From Platerodrilus igneus (lineage: Eukaryota > Arthropoda > Insecta > Coleoptera > Lycidae): DNA of 64,000 bases. Of the stretch, positions 21,490 through 32,972 are shown in pieces. The translations under genes were made by a program, and so were the position numbers. The DNA lies in the NCBI GenBank assembly GCA_036346225.1, contig JARFIW010001342.1, positions 124,001 to 188,000 on the forward strand. Direction: 5' to 3'. The notes below the pieces were generated by a model, which worked only from the letters and a program-made list of their open reading frames with translations, was not told the DNA's origin and did no database searches. Every line of letters begins with the position of its first letter. Within the stretch, counting starts at the first letter, position 1.

Positions 21490-22498
21490 TTAAAGTGGTT
21501 GTAAAAAATGCAGTTTTTCTTCTCTGGTAAGTCTTCCACCTGTATTTCAGGTTCATTAGGCAAAGCAAAGTATTGTAAAGTGCTCCTCAAAATATTACAC
21601 AACACTATGCAGGTATTGATGATTTCACAAGCAAATGTGGGATTCAGGCGCATACAGCCACTCAGAATAGGAAATTTCTCTTTTAATCACCAAATGGCAT
21701 AAATGGCACACTCAATAACTCTCCGAGTTTTTTAATGAGATTTTGCAAGTCTATGTTGAGATGGATCGTTAATATTTTGAATTACTGGTGGAATGAGTCA
21801 AGATTTTACAGGGTAAATAGAGTCTCATAGTAAAACTCCACCAGCAAGAGGTCTCCAACCAGCTTCCAGTCTGTTGTATAATTCACTTAACCGCAAAACT
21901 CCTGTATCACTAACCCTCCCAGGCCAATTTGCACATACATAATAATGTTGTAAATTTGGTCCGTATACAAGCATTACATTTAAGGAATGTTTTCGATAAC
22001 GATCTACAAAAGCTGGTTCAAATGCAATAGAAGCATCAACTCCTACTAACGTTCCATCCATTACCCCACATACCAAAGGCATATCGCCAAACTCGTTAAA
22101 TTTAACCACCTCTTCTGCTCATTCATTTGGCCACCTCACCACATCCTTAAGAAGTACATTATTTATAGCTGTGACAACTTTGTGCACAACTCAACAAACT
22201 GTCCCTTTTGAAACTCCATGCATATCACTTTCACAATGGTACTGAGCACCACTTCCTAGCCAGTGGAGGGCAATTCGAACTTGTTGCTTTGGAGACTGTG
22301 AATGATTTCTTACAGTTTAATGTTCCACTGTGTTACTTATATTATTAACACAGACATAAAAGTTTCGAGGTCTAGCTGAAATCTCTCATTGAACTCATAT
22401 GTATCTTCCATGTAGTTGTAAGCTATTCTCGGTCGAAAAATCCTTGGACGATGAACATTAAACTGCTCTTCATCACTGCCGATGTCACTATCTCCCAT
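21490..22498 (-). pseudogene. HARBI1-like (PIF/Harbinger) transposase pseudogene
   Basis: On - from an ATG at 22498 (MGDSDIGSDEEQFN). N-terminal helix FNERFQLDLETFMSVL; HTH-like region ALHWLGSGAQYHCESDMHGV; then the catalytic domain with GVMDGTLVGVDA (first Asp), FVDRYRKHSLNVMLVYG, WPGRVSDTGVLRLSEL (second Asp) and a C-terminal LKREIPILSGCMRLNPTF. Length and order fit a DDE_Tnp_4 protein. At least four stops and shifts break it, so it is a dead copy. No TIRs were identified. Confidence 0.82.
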
Positions 22499-22519
22499 TT
22501 TATTTTGTTTTATACTGTT

Positions 22520-23184
22520 TTGTACAGAATATTATTTTATATATTTTTCTCTAAACCATTAACTTTATTTGATCTAATAAAATTAATTATTAGACTAAGC
22601 ATGCTAATGAAATAAATGCTAATATTATAAGTAAGTTTCATTAGTTGCATTGGTTTATGATACAGTTTACCTTCAGCACTAATAATATTAAATAGGTAAT
22701 CATTTTAAGTATTCCACTATTATTAGGCAAATTTTTTATGAAACAGAACAGCAATAATATTAAGTAATATTATAAAATAATCACTAATACTATTAGTGAA
22801 TGAGTTTCCCACATAGCGAAATTTGAGTCATGATATATTCCTCGAATCTACATCAAGTTCAGGTGTACATTCTGCCAATATACATAAAAATAATAGTGTA
22901 GATCCAATGTACATGCACTGTATGTGTAAAGGGGTGTTCAGTGGAACTGAACTTTCAGGTTCTAGGTATATTCATATGAATATGAAATGCATGTTTGTAA
23001 GTCTATTCTGTGAACATACATATCAGGTGACATGTATATGTATGCAATATACATAGAAAGCATTATGAATTTCCTATGTACATGCAGGGTATTCTTCGAT
23101 GAAGTTGAATTGACACCTTCTAGGTATATACAAGTGAACATGCTATGTAAAGTACCATGTGCATACATGCACTGTATCTATGTA
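22520..23184. other. AT-rich, with repeated ATGTACATG-like words
   Basis: From 22860 to 23180 short words such as TATACAT, GTACATGC and TTCTAGGTATAT recur at irregular spacing, giving chance ORFs on both strands. Similar words occur at 27180-27370. No gene. Confidence 0.5.
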
Positions 23185-23930
23185 CAGGGTTATTGGTTAT
23201 AATTTTAGCAATGAATTATTTTTATTATAATAGATAAAGGTATATATTAAATATAAAAGTCGTTCGAATGTAAGTGAATTACAATAATTTAATAAATAAA
23301 ACACAGTGGCGTTCTGTCATTAAGGGATGTAAAATAAACTATATTTTTTGTTAGTAGAACACTCTATATTTTATTTTCGTCAAATTCGCTCTTTTCTGAT
23401 TTCAAAATTTCATATTTTCATAAATTATAAACAAACTACAAAGATTGTTCAAAATGACCACAGTTATTTTCAACACATACATAGCCAATTACTGAATATG
23501 CGAAATGCTAATTTAAATTGTTAATTAAACAAATTATTTGGAAGTATGATTCAAATTTCTCTACATCGGGAGTTTTTAATAGGAAAAATAGATCATCTTG
23601 GGAACGAAAGTCACAAAAAATAAAATCAATATGTTACTTGCCATAGCCTACTTTAAAAATAATCATTTATTCCCGTAATAACAGTAACGGCTTCAATAGA
23701 ATATTTTACACGTAATAACTCATAAACGGTTTTACATCATATGGCATATTTTTGAAATCAGAAGAGTGAACTTTACGAAAATAAAATAGTGTTGCATTAA
23801 AAAAATATAGTCTATGTTACACTCCTTAATGACAGAATACTAGTGTTTTTTTTATTAAATTATTGTAATTCACTTACATTATTATAATAATAAAAATAAT
23901 TCATTGGTCAAAATATAACCAATAACCCTG
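23185..23930. repeat. Tc1/mariner-type MITE with long inverted repeats (about 200 bp each)
   Basis: Ends CAGGGTTATTGGTTATA and its complement abut TA on both sides (23183-23184 and 23931-23932). The arms pair over about 200 bp (for example GTAATTCACTTACATT with its complement, and ATTTCAAAATCAGAAGAG-like inner ends). The middle of about 350 bp has no ORF. Confidence 0.8.
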
Positions 23931-24102
23931 TACACAATTTTGAAGCACTATTGATGTTCTATGTACAATCTTCTTTCTCTTCTTTGGGAATAATCCACTC
24001 ATTGTTTTTACTATGATTTTTATTGACGTTTGTTAAACCACAACAAACTTACAGGGAGTATTTCTATGTACATGTTGGTAAATGTTGTTAAATGGAATTC
24101 TA

Positions 24103-24505
24103 CGTTATTATCCAGGCAATGACGATAATATCCAGGTTTATTGGACAATTTTGATTATCCGCATCATTGATATCAAAAATAAACAGAATGCAGAGATTGG
24201 GGTATTGGTTGGGTTGTTCACCTCTGCTTCAGCTCACATTAAAAAAATTACCTAGCACACGGCTTCGTGCTAGAAAATTGGGAGATCGAAACCGTGGCGT
24301 CAAAACTGAGCTCTCACTTTCTTGTATGCAGCCAATGGCCAAGGTACTAGATATTTTTTTAAATGTGATGTGAGCCGGAGCAAAGCAAAGGCAAACAATC
24401 AACACCCCAAACCCGGCATTTTGTTTGCCGTTTGATATCAATGAAACAATTGAACAAGGCTGCCTAATAGACCTGGATATTAACGTCATTATCCAAATAA
24501 TAGCG
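24103..24505. repeat. Fully palindromic MITE, TA-flanked
   Basis: The whole 403 bp is one imperfect palindrome with its centre near 24300. The left arm (TTATTATCCAGGCAATGACG through GAAACCGTGG) reappears in reverse in the right arm (ending GACGTCATTATCC-like). TA occurs at 24101-24102 and 24506-24507. No coding content; the opposed ORFs are both arms of the same palindrome. Confidence 0.78.
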
Positions 24506-25150
24506 TAAAATTTCGTTCAACATGCACTGTAACATATATACATTTCATCACGTATAAGAATTAATCTATAGTAAAAGCCCTATATAACATGCAGTAAATT
24601 TTTTATCGATTAAAACAACAGTTTCGATATGTCATTGCAGTCATCAATACAATTTGCTGCATGTGTTTTGCACTTTTTACCACTGATTTACATTTATATG
24701 TAATGAAATGTATATGTACATAAAACACATTGTGTTATGTAGAATTCCTGGTACAGCTATATTTGTTTTTCAGTTGTACTTCTTGAATAATAAATTCATA
24801 TTTCCAATTATGATTATCATTGCAGTATTTGAAAGTTTTTGGTTTCTCTAATAATAAGTATATGTACAAATGGCACGAAAAGTGGTTCGTCACCTACATA
24901 CAGTAATCACATGTGGACGGTATAATTTGGAAAGGTTTGTTCATTTTCTTACTCCAAATTTTCTGGCACTATTTAACAGCCTCTAACAATAGCTGAACCA
25001 AAAACTGACAAAAACTGATTAAAGGCCCCATCTATAAAGAGCTCTAGTTCTCTTAGGAAATTTCTTAAATCCTTAAAATACTGTCGAGGTTAGGTTATCG
25101 TTAGAATTGTTTCACTACTAAGAAAAATATGCTCTATTTAAATTGTAATT
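24506..25150. other. Nothing recognised
   Basis: AT-rich. It probably includes the 3' untranslated region of the DUF4806 gene that starts next on -. Confidence 0.4.
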
Positions 25151-25152
25151 TT

Positions 25153-26930
25153 TTATACAGAGTTCTGACAATAAGCAAGTACAGCACTTCCTGATACATC
25201 CTCTTCACAAATTTGATATTGTAGATCATTTCCAGAAAAACTTTCCTTTATATTCACATTTTCTCCAATTTCCACTTGAATGATCTCAGTAGTTCCAGAT
25301 TCTGAAATTTTCGAATTGTTATTGCGATCTTTTGCCCGTACCAACCAAAGTTTTACAAATGATATTATTTCTGTTTCAGATGCTTCTGAGAAACATTTTC
25401 TAACAGCGCCTTAAATCAGACATAATGTATAAACAACAATATTATGTTGAAATATACATACCTAGTACGACTGAAGATAATTTTAGTTTTTTAAAACATA
25501 ACTTATTATTTTTGCCCTCCCACGTAAACATGGTCCCCAAACTATTGGAGAAAGTTCTGTACAAACATTTTCTTGTAACATCTTTGGCAGAATGGCCACC
25601 AATGCGACCCAACTCTTGTATCTAAAATCAAATGAGATACGATTTGTAAAACTACACGATATGAATTTATACATGAAGAAAAAAAACATTAATATAATAG
25701 TTAAACCAGCATAACTTGAATTTCAAGGGAATGCTAAATTCGTTCGAGTTAAAGACAAAGTTTGCACTGTACATGTTTTATAGTACAAAATTTTTTCTCT
25801 GCCGCGTTGGTATATTTAAAATAAATTCGGTAAGATTGTGATTAATTCTTATTTATTTAGTAACACAGTATAATACTGCTACAACACTTTTTACGCTTTT
25901 TGATCAATCCATTAATCACATACTTTATGAACGGAAAATAGTAAAATAAACTAGAGTATTATAACGGATGTAGAAAAATGTTATTAAAGGCAAATCAAGA
26001 CCAGCATAGAAAGAAACATACATCCTTAATTTCGACACCAAACTCTGTGCTATATCAGTTTCATTCTATAATAATTGTTGAAACATACTATGTATTTACG
26101 ATAATTATCTTGGTTCAAATTAAAAATGCCAACTTCTATTATGTGAATCATTCGGTTCTTATAGACCAGGGGATAGCCACAGTTTTTTTGAAATGAGTTT
26201 CCCCTGTCTGTCATTAAGGGTAATTATATCTTATATTATGAGAAATGAAATAATTGGAATTCCAAAGAGCCCTTCGTGAGATAGCTGAATATACTGTAAC
26301 ATGCCCCTAGTGAGAAACACATTCCCGACTTCAAAATACAGAGGTTTTAGAGTTAAAAATACATAGAATTATACAAAATGTACAGGGGACAACGGTATAC
26401 TTTGGTCTTACAGGAAATTTCAAGTTATGGAGGTTTGATTGTATAAATGATTCGACAAAATGCTTACAAGCATAGTTTCATTTTTTTTTGACACAGCAAA
26501 CCCTCGAGCTTATGAAGATCATTTATATTCTCAAGAGGAAGAAGCTGAAAAATTGATGTATATTCTTCGTTAATGCTAGTATTATTCATATTGATTGGTT
26601 CAGTAACATTCTGCAATACCTTCAGTATGTCTCCATAGGTATCACTCAATGCATTTATTTTTAAATTAATAGCTGTCAGTTCTTTTAAAACTATTTGTTT
26701 GAATTCTGAAATAACATAAACTTTAATAATTTAGTGATATTGGTAGTATACTACCTTTATCATTAATATCTGGAAATAGTGGAAATTACACCATTCACAG
26801 AGTTATGTAAATTATTTCCTCTAGGTGTAAATGTTTCTTGTATAATATTGTTTGCGTCCCTCCTTGAAGCTTTCACGGTACTGCAAATCTTTTCTGGTTT
26901 GTTTTGCTGTATGCCTTTCAAATCTAAAAA
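25153..26930 (-). CDS. DUF4806-domain gene, multi-exon
   Basis: Exons on -: about 26925-26760 (DLKGIQQNKPEKICSTVKAS), 26704-26466 (EFKQIVLKELTAINLKINAL to FQLLPLENINDLHKLEGLL), 25621-25462 (IQELGRIGGHSAKDVTRKC, TMFTWEGKNNKLCFKKLKL) and 25409-25153 (AVRKCFSEASETEIISFVK, WLVRAKDR). The 52-bp intron 25410-25461 has GTATGT and TTAAG ends and joins the frame exactly (VVL-G-AVRK). The acceptor before 25621 is GATTTTAG. The IGG, FxWxGK and WLxRAKDR blocks are those of DUF4806, a domain of unknown function common in insects. The junction between the second and third exons leaves the wrong phase unless the A8 run near 26490 is miscounted. Could be a live gene or a recent pseudogene. Confidence 0.6.
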
Positions 26931-27430
26931 ATATTAGTAATAAAAATAACTGGGTATTAGCTACTAAACACAGTAAACATGATTCGGATGTGATTTGCCT
27001 CTCTCTGTTGGAAGAACTTGAAGTTTTGCTCGCGCATACGCGTAAAAAGTTTCTATTTTATCATCATTGCGGTTAGGCAATATTTCAAATCAAAAGATTT
27101 AGATTATAAATAAATATAAATTTTATTTAATTAACGACCATTTCTTTGTAGTAATTAATAAAATTAATGGCTCTTAGGTCAGTATACATCATTACTGCAT
27201 ACATGTATGTACCGAAAATAAACATTATATGAATATACAATGAACAAACATTCTGGGAATAAATCCACCATGTATGTACATAAAGGAATATTGCCCAAAC
27301 GTACACTTCCTGCATATACAAATGCTGAATATTTCGGTAATATGCTTATGATGAATATACATGTAGTGTAAATGTTATAGTTATTCCAGGTACGTTCAGA
27401 ACATATTTTACATGTCATGTAGCTAAGATG
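26931..27430. other. No firm gene; possible upstream exon
   Basis: On - about 27075-26985 a short open stretch (IETFYAYARAKLQVLPTERG) could be an upstream exon of the DUF4806 gene; no splice evidence is decisive. The 27180-27370 part is rich in ATGTACAT-like words. Confidence 0.35.
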
Positions 27431-29417
27431 TTGTAACGGGCAGTTTTGTAATTTTAAACTTTTACGCTGTTTCCCAATTTTTAAATGCATTTCTGCAAAT
27501 TGCTGTTTCGGTATTTGATATTTATTAACTCGTGTGTAGTAATTTAAAGATAGATAAATTGAAAATTATAAACCGCTTATAATGAATAAATTGTATCGTC
27601 CTTGTCTTGTGGTAAATATAAATTTTGTTGCTTATGTGAATATACGGGTCTAGATAAGAGACGATAAGCGGTTGAAATAACGACGAATTGAATAAACAGA
27701 TGAGCAGTGGGAGTTCGTGCTTGGTTGCTATATATTAATTACGTGGAAAAGACTGCTTCTTTTTGCTTTGACAAGAGTCGTGTTTTGTTCTTGATTCCGA
27801 TATACTTTATTATATTTATAGACTCGTGTTTTGTTCTTTGTTCCGATATATTCTAATTACATTGAAGAAAAGATGCTTTGATAGGCGAACGTGTTTGACG
27901 TGCTTGTTTACGGAACATTGACTTAGTCATTACGCGTTGTTTTCCTAATTGTGTTTTTAGTTGAGTTTCTTTTGAAATAAAAGTTGTAGAACTTGCTTGC
28001 TAAACTTGACCGATTTTTTTAGGATTACTGTGTGTGCGATCTAGTTTCGTGGTCCTTTTTTTTTTATAAGGGTAAGTGCAATAAACTTGTACAGAATTTT
28101 TAAAGGAGCCACTTTAGCAGGTTTTAAACTCCTTTTTTTAACTCATGCCGTATTAATGATACGTTAAATTTACCTTGCATTTAATAATAAGTAAATAAAA
28201 TATGAACGTACAGTTTTTTAAAGACGAGATTGTGAGAGTGACCGTGTTTTTTTTAAATGTTTCCCCGTATTCAAACAATGCCTTTACCAACTGAAATTAG
28301 CTTCAGAAGTTGACGAAGTTCTTTCTGCTGAAGCAGATCCGCAATACGAAAAATTCTTGACGGATGTTTGGATCGGAATTATACTAACTTTAATTGTTCT
28401 TAGTTGCATGTGTTCCCGTCTGTTGTACCACGAATTCCACCCCCGCGAATAGACTGTGAATCTTTGCCAAACTACACCAGTGCATCCGGCTTACCAAGCT
28501 ATCAGGAGGCTTTCGATCAGTTACAGAAAGTAAAAGAACTATCTGCAGTTGATAGTAGTGTCAAGTTTCAAGTTGATAATGGGATGGAACCAGGGACACC
28601 CCACACTCCACCAACTCCAACTGCAAGGCTATCAGTAGCCGAATTAGTCCAACTCTATAGACACTCTTCCGGTGCTCCTGGTTGTGTAAGTTGAACTATT
28701 TCATACTTGTTATTACTTTAAATATCTACCCGTTGTTTTTGCCATATCTTCGTCGTTCTGATACCTTTTACAATAGACTTGCATGCTATTTTAAAACATA
28801 AGAAAAAAAAAGAAAGAAAGAACAATCAATACTACTGAATTACTCATACCAATTGTGTCTTATCTATTTATCTTTTGTTAACATTTTGTTTGATTTATGT
28901 TTAATTGGTGTGTGAGAAAACGTTTCTGCTACTCCCCAATATTATCTCACTTTGTACTAAAAATTTTTATATTGCTTTTACCGTTGTTATATTATAGAGA
29001 TTATCTAAACAGTTTCTTTTATTTACATTCTACAAAGTACTGAATAACTTAGACGTTTCATTGCTGCTATGCTTATTCTTTTTTTTTCAGGTTTGCTTAA
29101 CTAATTTTTTTATTGCAGGTATTATCTCTAACTCCTTACGGCCGCGTACATTGTATGTTGGTCTGCTTTCTACAACCCCCCTACTCTCCGATTGAGCCCG
29201 GTCATTTCTTCTTTGATTTTCTTTTTGTTACGCACGGCTACGAGCCAACGTAACATAAATTTGGCGCTCAACGTGGTGCCACGAAAAAAAAACGTAACAA
29301 ATTTCCCCTCTAGCTTAACTAAATTTTTTATTGCAGGTATTATCTCTAACTTCTTACGGCCGCGTACATGGTATGTTGGTCTGCTTTCTACAACCCCCTA
29401 CTCTCGATTGAGCCCGG
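27431..29417 (+). repeat. Left arm of a 4.1-kb inverted duplication
   Basis: Pairs with 29591-31566 along its whole length: TTGTAACGGGCAGTTTTG at the outer edge matches CAAAACTGCCCGTTACAA ending at 31566, and the inner edge CTCTCGATTGAGCCCGG (29401-29417) matches 29591-29607. The arms are 1987 and 1976 bp with scattered substitutions and small indels. The arm holds the commissureless-like exon and one and a half copies of a unit of about 226 bp. Confidence 0.93.
28240..28685 (+). pseudogene. commissureless-like gene, exon (left copy)
   Basis: The first frame gives a short ectodomain and a membrane helix ([16 protein letters not shown], then SRLLYHEF). After a one-base shift in the run of five C near 28438 the cytoplasmic part follows: [14 protein letters not shown], then the LPSYQEAFDQL motif, then Thr/Pro-rich sequence and LSVAELVQLYRH. 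A single membrane pass followed by an LPSY motif is the layout of insect Commissureless proteins, which use PY-type motifs to bind Nedd4-family ligases and sort Robo away from the axon surface. The exon ends at 28685 before GTAAGT, a strong splice donor. The right-arm copy has the same shift, so it predates the duplication or is the true reading of a different exon structure. Confidence 0.5.
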
Positions 29418-29523
29418 TCATTTCTTCTTTGATTTTCTTTTTGTTACGCACGGCTACGAGCCAACGTAACATAAATTTGGCGCCCAACGTGGTTGCCACG
29501 AAAAAAAAACGTAACAAATTTGG
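29094..29523 (+). repeat. Tandem unit (about 226 bp, two copies) with tRNA-Lys 3'-end pieces
   Basis: The unit runs from GCTTAACTAA through TTATTGCAGGTATTATCTC, GATTGAGCCCGG and GTTACGCACGGCTACGAG to CGTAACAAATTT. Each copy contains TTTGGCGCxCAACGTGG, which is complementary to the last bases plus CCA of the neighbouring tRNA-Lys. The second copy runs directly into the tRNA gene. Reverse copies lie at 29597-29925. Confidence 0.8.
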
Positions 29524-29596
29524 CGCCCAACGTGGGGCTCGAACCCACGACCCTGAGATTAAGAGTCTCATGCTCTACCGACTGAGCTAGCCGGGC
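29524..29596 (-). tRNA. tRNA-Lys (anticodon CTT)
   Basis: 73 bases on - fold as a complete cloverleaf: acceptor GCCCGGC pairs with GTTGGGC, A box TAGCTCAGTCGG, anticodon loop CTCTTAA with CTT, B box GGTTCGAGCC, discriminator G. There is no intron. The next three bases on - are CCA, which eukaryotic nuclear tRNA genes do not normally encode. A run of nine T follows about 20 bases downstream and would end RNA polymerase III transcription. It sits at the centre of the inverted duplication; its first seven bases belong to the right arm. Confidence 0.9.
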
Positions 29597-31566
29597 TCAA
29601 TCGAGAGTAGGGGTTGTAGAAAGCAGACCAACATACCATGTACGCGGCCGTAAGGAGTTAAGAGATAATACCTGCAATAAAAAATTTAGTTAAGCTAGAG
29701 GGGAAATTTGTTACGTTTTTTTTTCGTGGCACCACGTTGAGCGCCAAATTTATGTTACGTTGGCTCGTAGCCGTGCGTAACAAAAAGAAAATCAAAGAAG
29801 AAATGACCGGGCTCAATCGGAGAGTAGGGGGGTTGTAGAAAGCAGACCAACATACAATGTACGCGGCCGTAAGGAGTTAGAGATAATACCTGCAATAAAA
29901 AATTTAGTTAAGCAAACCTGAAAAAAAAGAATAAGCATAGCAGCAATGAAACGTCTAAGTTATTCAGTACTTTGTAGAATGTAAATAAAAGAAACTGTTT
30001 AGATAATCTCTATAATATAACAACGGTAAAAGCAATATAAAAATTTTTAGTACAAAGTGAGATAATATTGGGGAGTAGCAGAAACGTTTTCTCACACACC
30101 AATTAAACATAAATCAAACAAAATGTTAACAAAAGATAAATAGATAAGACACAATTGGTATGAGTAATTCAGTAGTATTGATTGTTCTTTCTTTCTTTTT
30201 TTTTCTTATGTTTTAAAATAGCATGCAAGTCTACTGTAAAAGGTATCAGAACGACGAAGATATGGCAAAAACAACGGGTAGATATTTAAAGTAATAACAA
30301 GTATGGAATAGTTCAACTTACACAACCAGGAGCACCGGAAGAGTGTCTATAGAGTTGGACTAATTCGGCTACTGATAGCCTTGCAGTTGGAGTTGGTGGA
30401 GTGTGGGGTGTCCATGGTTCCATCCTATTATCAACTTGACACTACTATCAACTGCAGATTGTTCTTTTACTTTCTGTAACTGATCGAAAGCCTCCTGATA
30501 GCTTGGTAAGCCGGATGCACTGGTGTAGTTTGGCAAAGATTCACAGTCTATTCGCGGGGGTGGAATTCGTGGTACAACAGACGGGAACACATGCAACTAA
30601 GAACAATTAAAGTTAGTATAATTCCGATCCAAACATCCGTCAAGAATTTTTCGTATTGCGGATCTGCTTCAGCAGAAAGAACTTCGTCAACTTCTGAAGC
30701 TAATTTCAGTTGGTAAAGGCATTGTTTGAATACGGGGAAACATTTAAAAAAAACACGGTCACTCTCACAATCTCGTCTTTAAAAAAATGTACGTTCATAT
30801 TTTATTTACTTATTATTAAATGCAAGGTAAATTTAACGTATCATTAATACGGCATGAGTTAAAAAGGAGTTTAAAAACTGACTAAAATGGCTCCTTTAAA
30901 AATTCTGTACAAGTTTATTGCACTTACCCTTATAAAAAAAAGGACCACGAAACTAGATCGCACACACGGTAATCCTAAAAGAATCGGTCAAGTTTAGCAA
31001 GCAAGTTCTACAACTTTTATTTCAAAAGAAACTCAACTAAAAACACAATTAGGAAAGCAACGCGTAATCACTAAGTCAATGTTCCGTAAACAAGCACGTC
31101 AAACACGTTCGCCTATCAAAGCATCTTTTCTTCAATGTAATTAGAATATATCGGAACAAAGAACAAAACACGACTCTATAAATATAATAAAGTATATCGG
31201 AATCAAGAACAAAACACGACTCTTGTCAAAGCAAAAAGAAGCAGTCTTTTCCACGTAATTAATATATAGCAACCAAGCACGAACTCCCACTGCTCATCTG
31301 TTTATTCAATTCGTCGTTATTTCAACCGCTTATCGCCTCTTATCTAGACCCGTATATTCACATAAGCAACAAAATTTATATTTACCACAAGACAAGGACG
31401 ATGCAATTTATTCATTATAAGCAGTTTATAATTTTCAATTTATCTATCTTTAAATTACTACACAGGAGTTAATAAATATCAAATCCCGAAACAGCAATTT
31501 GCAGAAATGCATTTAAAAATTGGGAAACAGCGTAAAAGTTTAAAATTACAAAACTGCCCGTTACAA
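29591..31566 (-). repeat. Right arm of the 4.1-kb inverted duplication
   Basis: Reverse complement of 27431-29417. The spacer between arms is 29418-29590 (173 bp), which holds the rest of the tandem unit and the tRNA-Lys body. Confidence 0.93.
30322..30760 (-). pseudogene. commissureless-like gene, exon (right copy)
   Basis: Mirror of 28240-28685 on -, with the same donor GTAAGT after 30322 and the same LPSYQEAFDQL motif. Two further differences: a Leu-to-Gln change (VKEQSAV) and a deletion near 30430 that shifts the frame after VDSSVK. The left copy is therefore the better preserved one. Confidence 0.5.
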
Positions 31567-32269
31567 TGTACATACATGGAATATAAAAAGTTAATAAGGT
31601 TTATGAAACAGGGTCCAGGTAATACATGTACGACGAACTTCAAAAGCTCATTCGAGAATTCAATGTTTGTGTGTGTATCTTCGAAATTTTAAAGTTCCGA
31701 GTTCAGATTTCTATTCATTATAAACAAAAAAGCGTACTACGAAAAATATGTGCCTATTAAGAAAATATTATGGGGCTTTAAAGTTTCAATATTTGTATAA
31801 TTAAATATTTTTTTTATTCATTTTAAATTTAAATGTGTGAATCACAAATGTGAATAACAATTCGTCAAAATTTTTACAAAATACATAATTTAATAGAAAT
31901 GGTATTAAGTAGTTTTTTCTTGAAGTGGGGCGAATTAGATATTTATTGATATAAATTCCAAGCTTCCCCACAAATTTCTATTTCAAGTGACCTATGTTTT
32001 GTTACACTTATACTTAGCAACATTGTCCAATTTTACTTATTATGTCAATTTGGCATACATAATAAATAAAATTTCAAAATATTACTGGTATAACGTAACA
32101 AAACATTGAGGTTAGATTACTGTTAGATTACATTCTGGTAGATTTTATTATTCACATTCAAATTTCCCGCAAAAAACCTCATGTAATTGCGGATTGCGTT
32201 CAAGGTTACAGAATTTTGTCCGAGAAACTTGAAACGAACCCACAGGCTTCACATCTGTAAGAGGTATAA
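31567..32269. other. AT-rich, nothing recognised
   Basis: No frame or repeat match found. It is the unique flank between the inverted duplication and the next R-containing unit. Confidence 0.5.
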
Positions 32270-32932
32270 ATTTGTACTCATACTATAATATTTTATCACA
32301 CTGCGGTATATTTCACATGCGTTTTTTCTCTATGACTTGCACAATAACTATTCTATTATGGCGCCCGTTCTCACCCGCATAAAAAAACTCAACAAACCAT
32401 TCTTAAAAAAAAATCCTGCTTAGCATAACCTGCTTAGCATAAGCATTGCAAGAACAAAAATAAAGGCATGTACCTCAAAAGCGTTTACCAAAGCATATAT
32501 CTGTAGCAACTTGATTTATAACTTAACATGAATCATCTTACTATATTTATGTGTGAACGATTTCTACTTTTGAAAATCTGTATTATCATTTCTAGCATTA
32601 TGGTATGACACACAGATGGCAGAACTTAACAGCTTAAGGCATCGAATGTCCAACTCTACCCTGCTGGATTAAAATGTAACGAAACTAGATATTGATAAAG
32701 CAAAACGCCATTTATATATAACTTGAAGGATCCACTAGGTATTTGGAACGAGCCATATTTTCAAGTTATGCAACCCGCAAGACCAATAAATCTCCACCCT
32801 TGTTTTACTTATGGAAGTAAATGTGAATTCAAATTTTAATTAGATATTTTATTATTTTATATATTTATTACAAGTTTAACAGGTACATAACTCAGTTAGA
32901 GAGTGAGAATTAATTACAATGTCTATATGGAT

Positions 32933-32972
32933 CAGAGACTAGTTACGAAGTTACTTTGGTAACTAGTCTCTG
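32933..32972. repeat. 40-bp palindromic insertion, hAT-like MITE (copy A)
   Basis: CAGAGACTAGTTAC and its exact complement enclose a spacer of about 12 bases. The 8-bp target duplication ATATGGAT is at 32925-32932 and 32973-32980. R copies 1 and 2 lack the insert at this point (ATATGGATTAA). CAG-type ends and an 8-bp duplication fit the hAT superfamily. Confidence 0.75.

Noticed and set aside
22823..23168. Opposed ORFs in the ATGTACAT-rich stretch
   Set aside because: Chance frames in low-complexity palindromic words, without recognisable protein.
24167..24489. Two opposed ORFs
   Set aside because: They are the two arms of the palindromic MITE.
27127..27490. Two ORFs on - rich in Tyr/Ile/Met
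   Set aside because: AT-rich chance frames partly inside the inverted-repeat arm.
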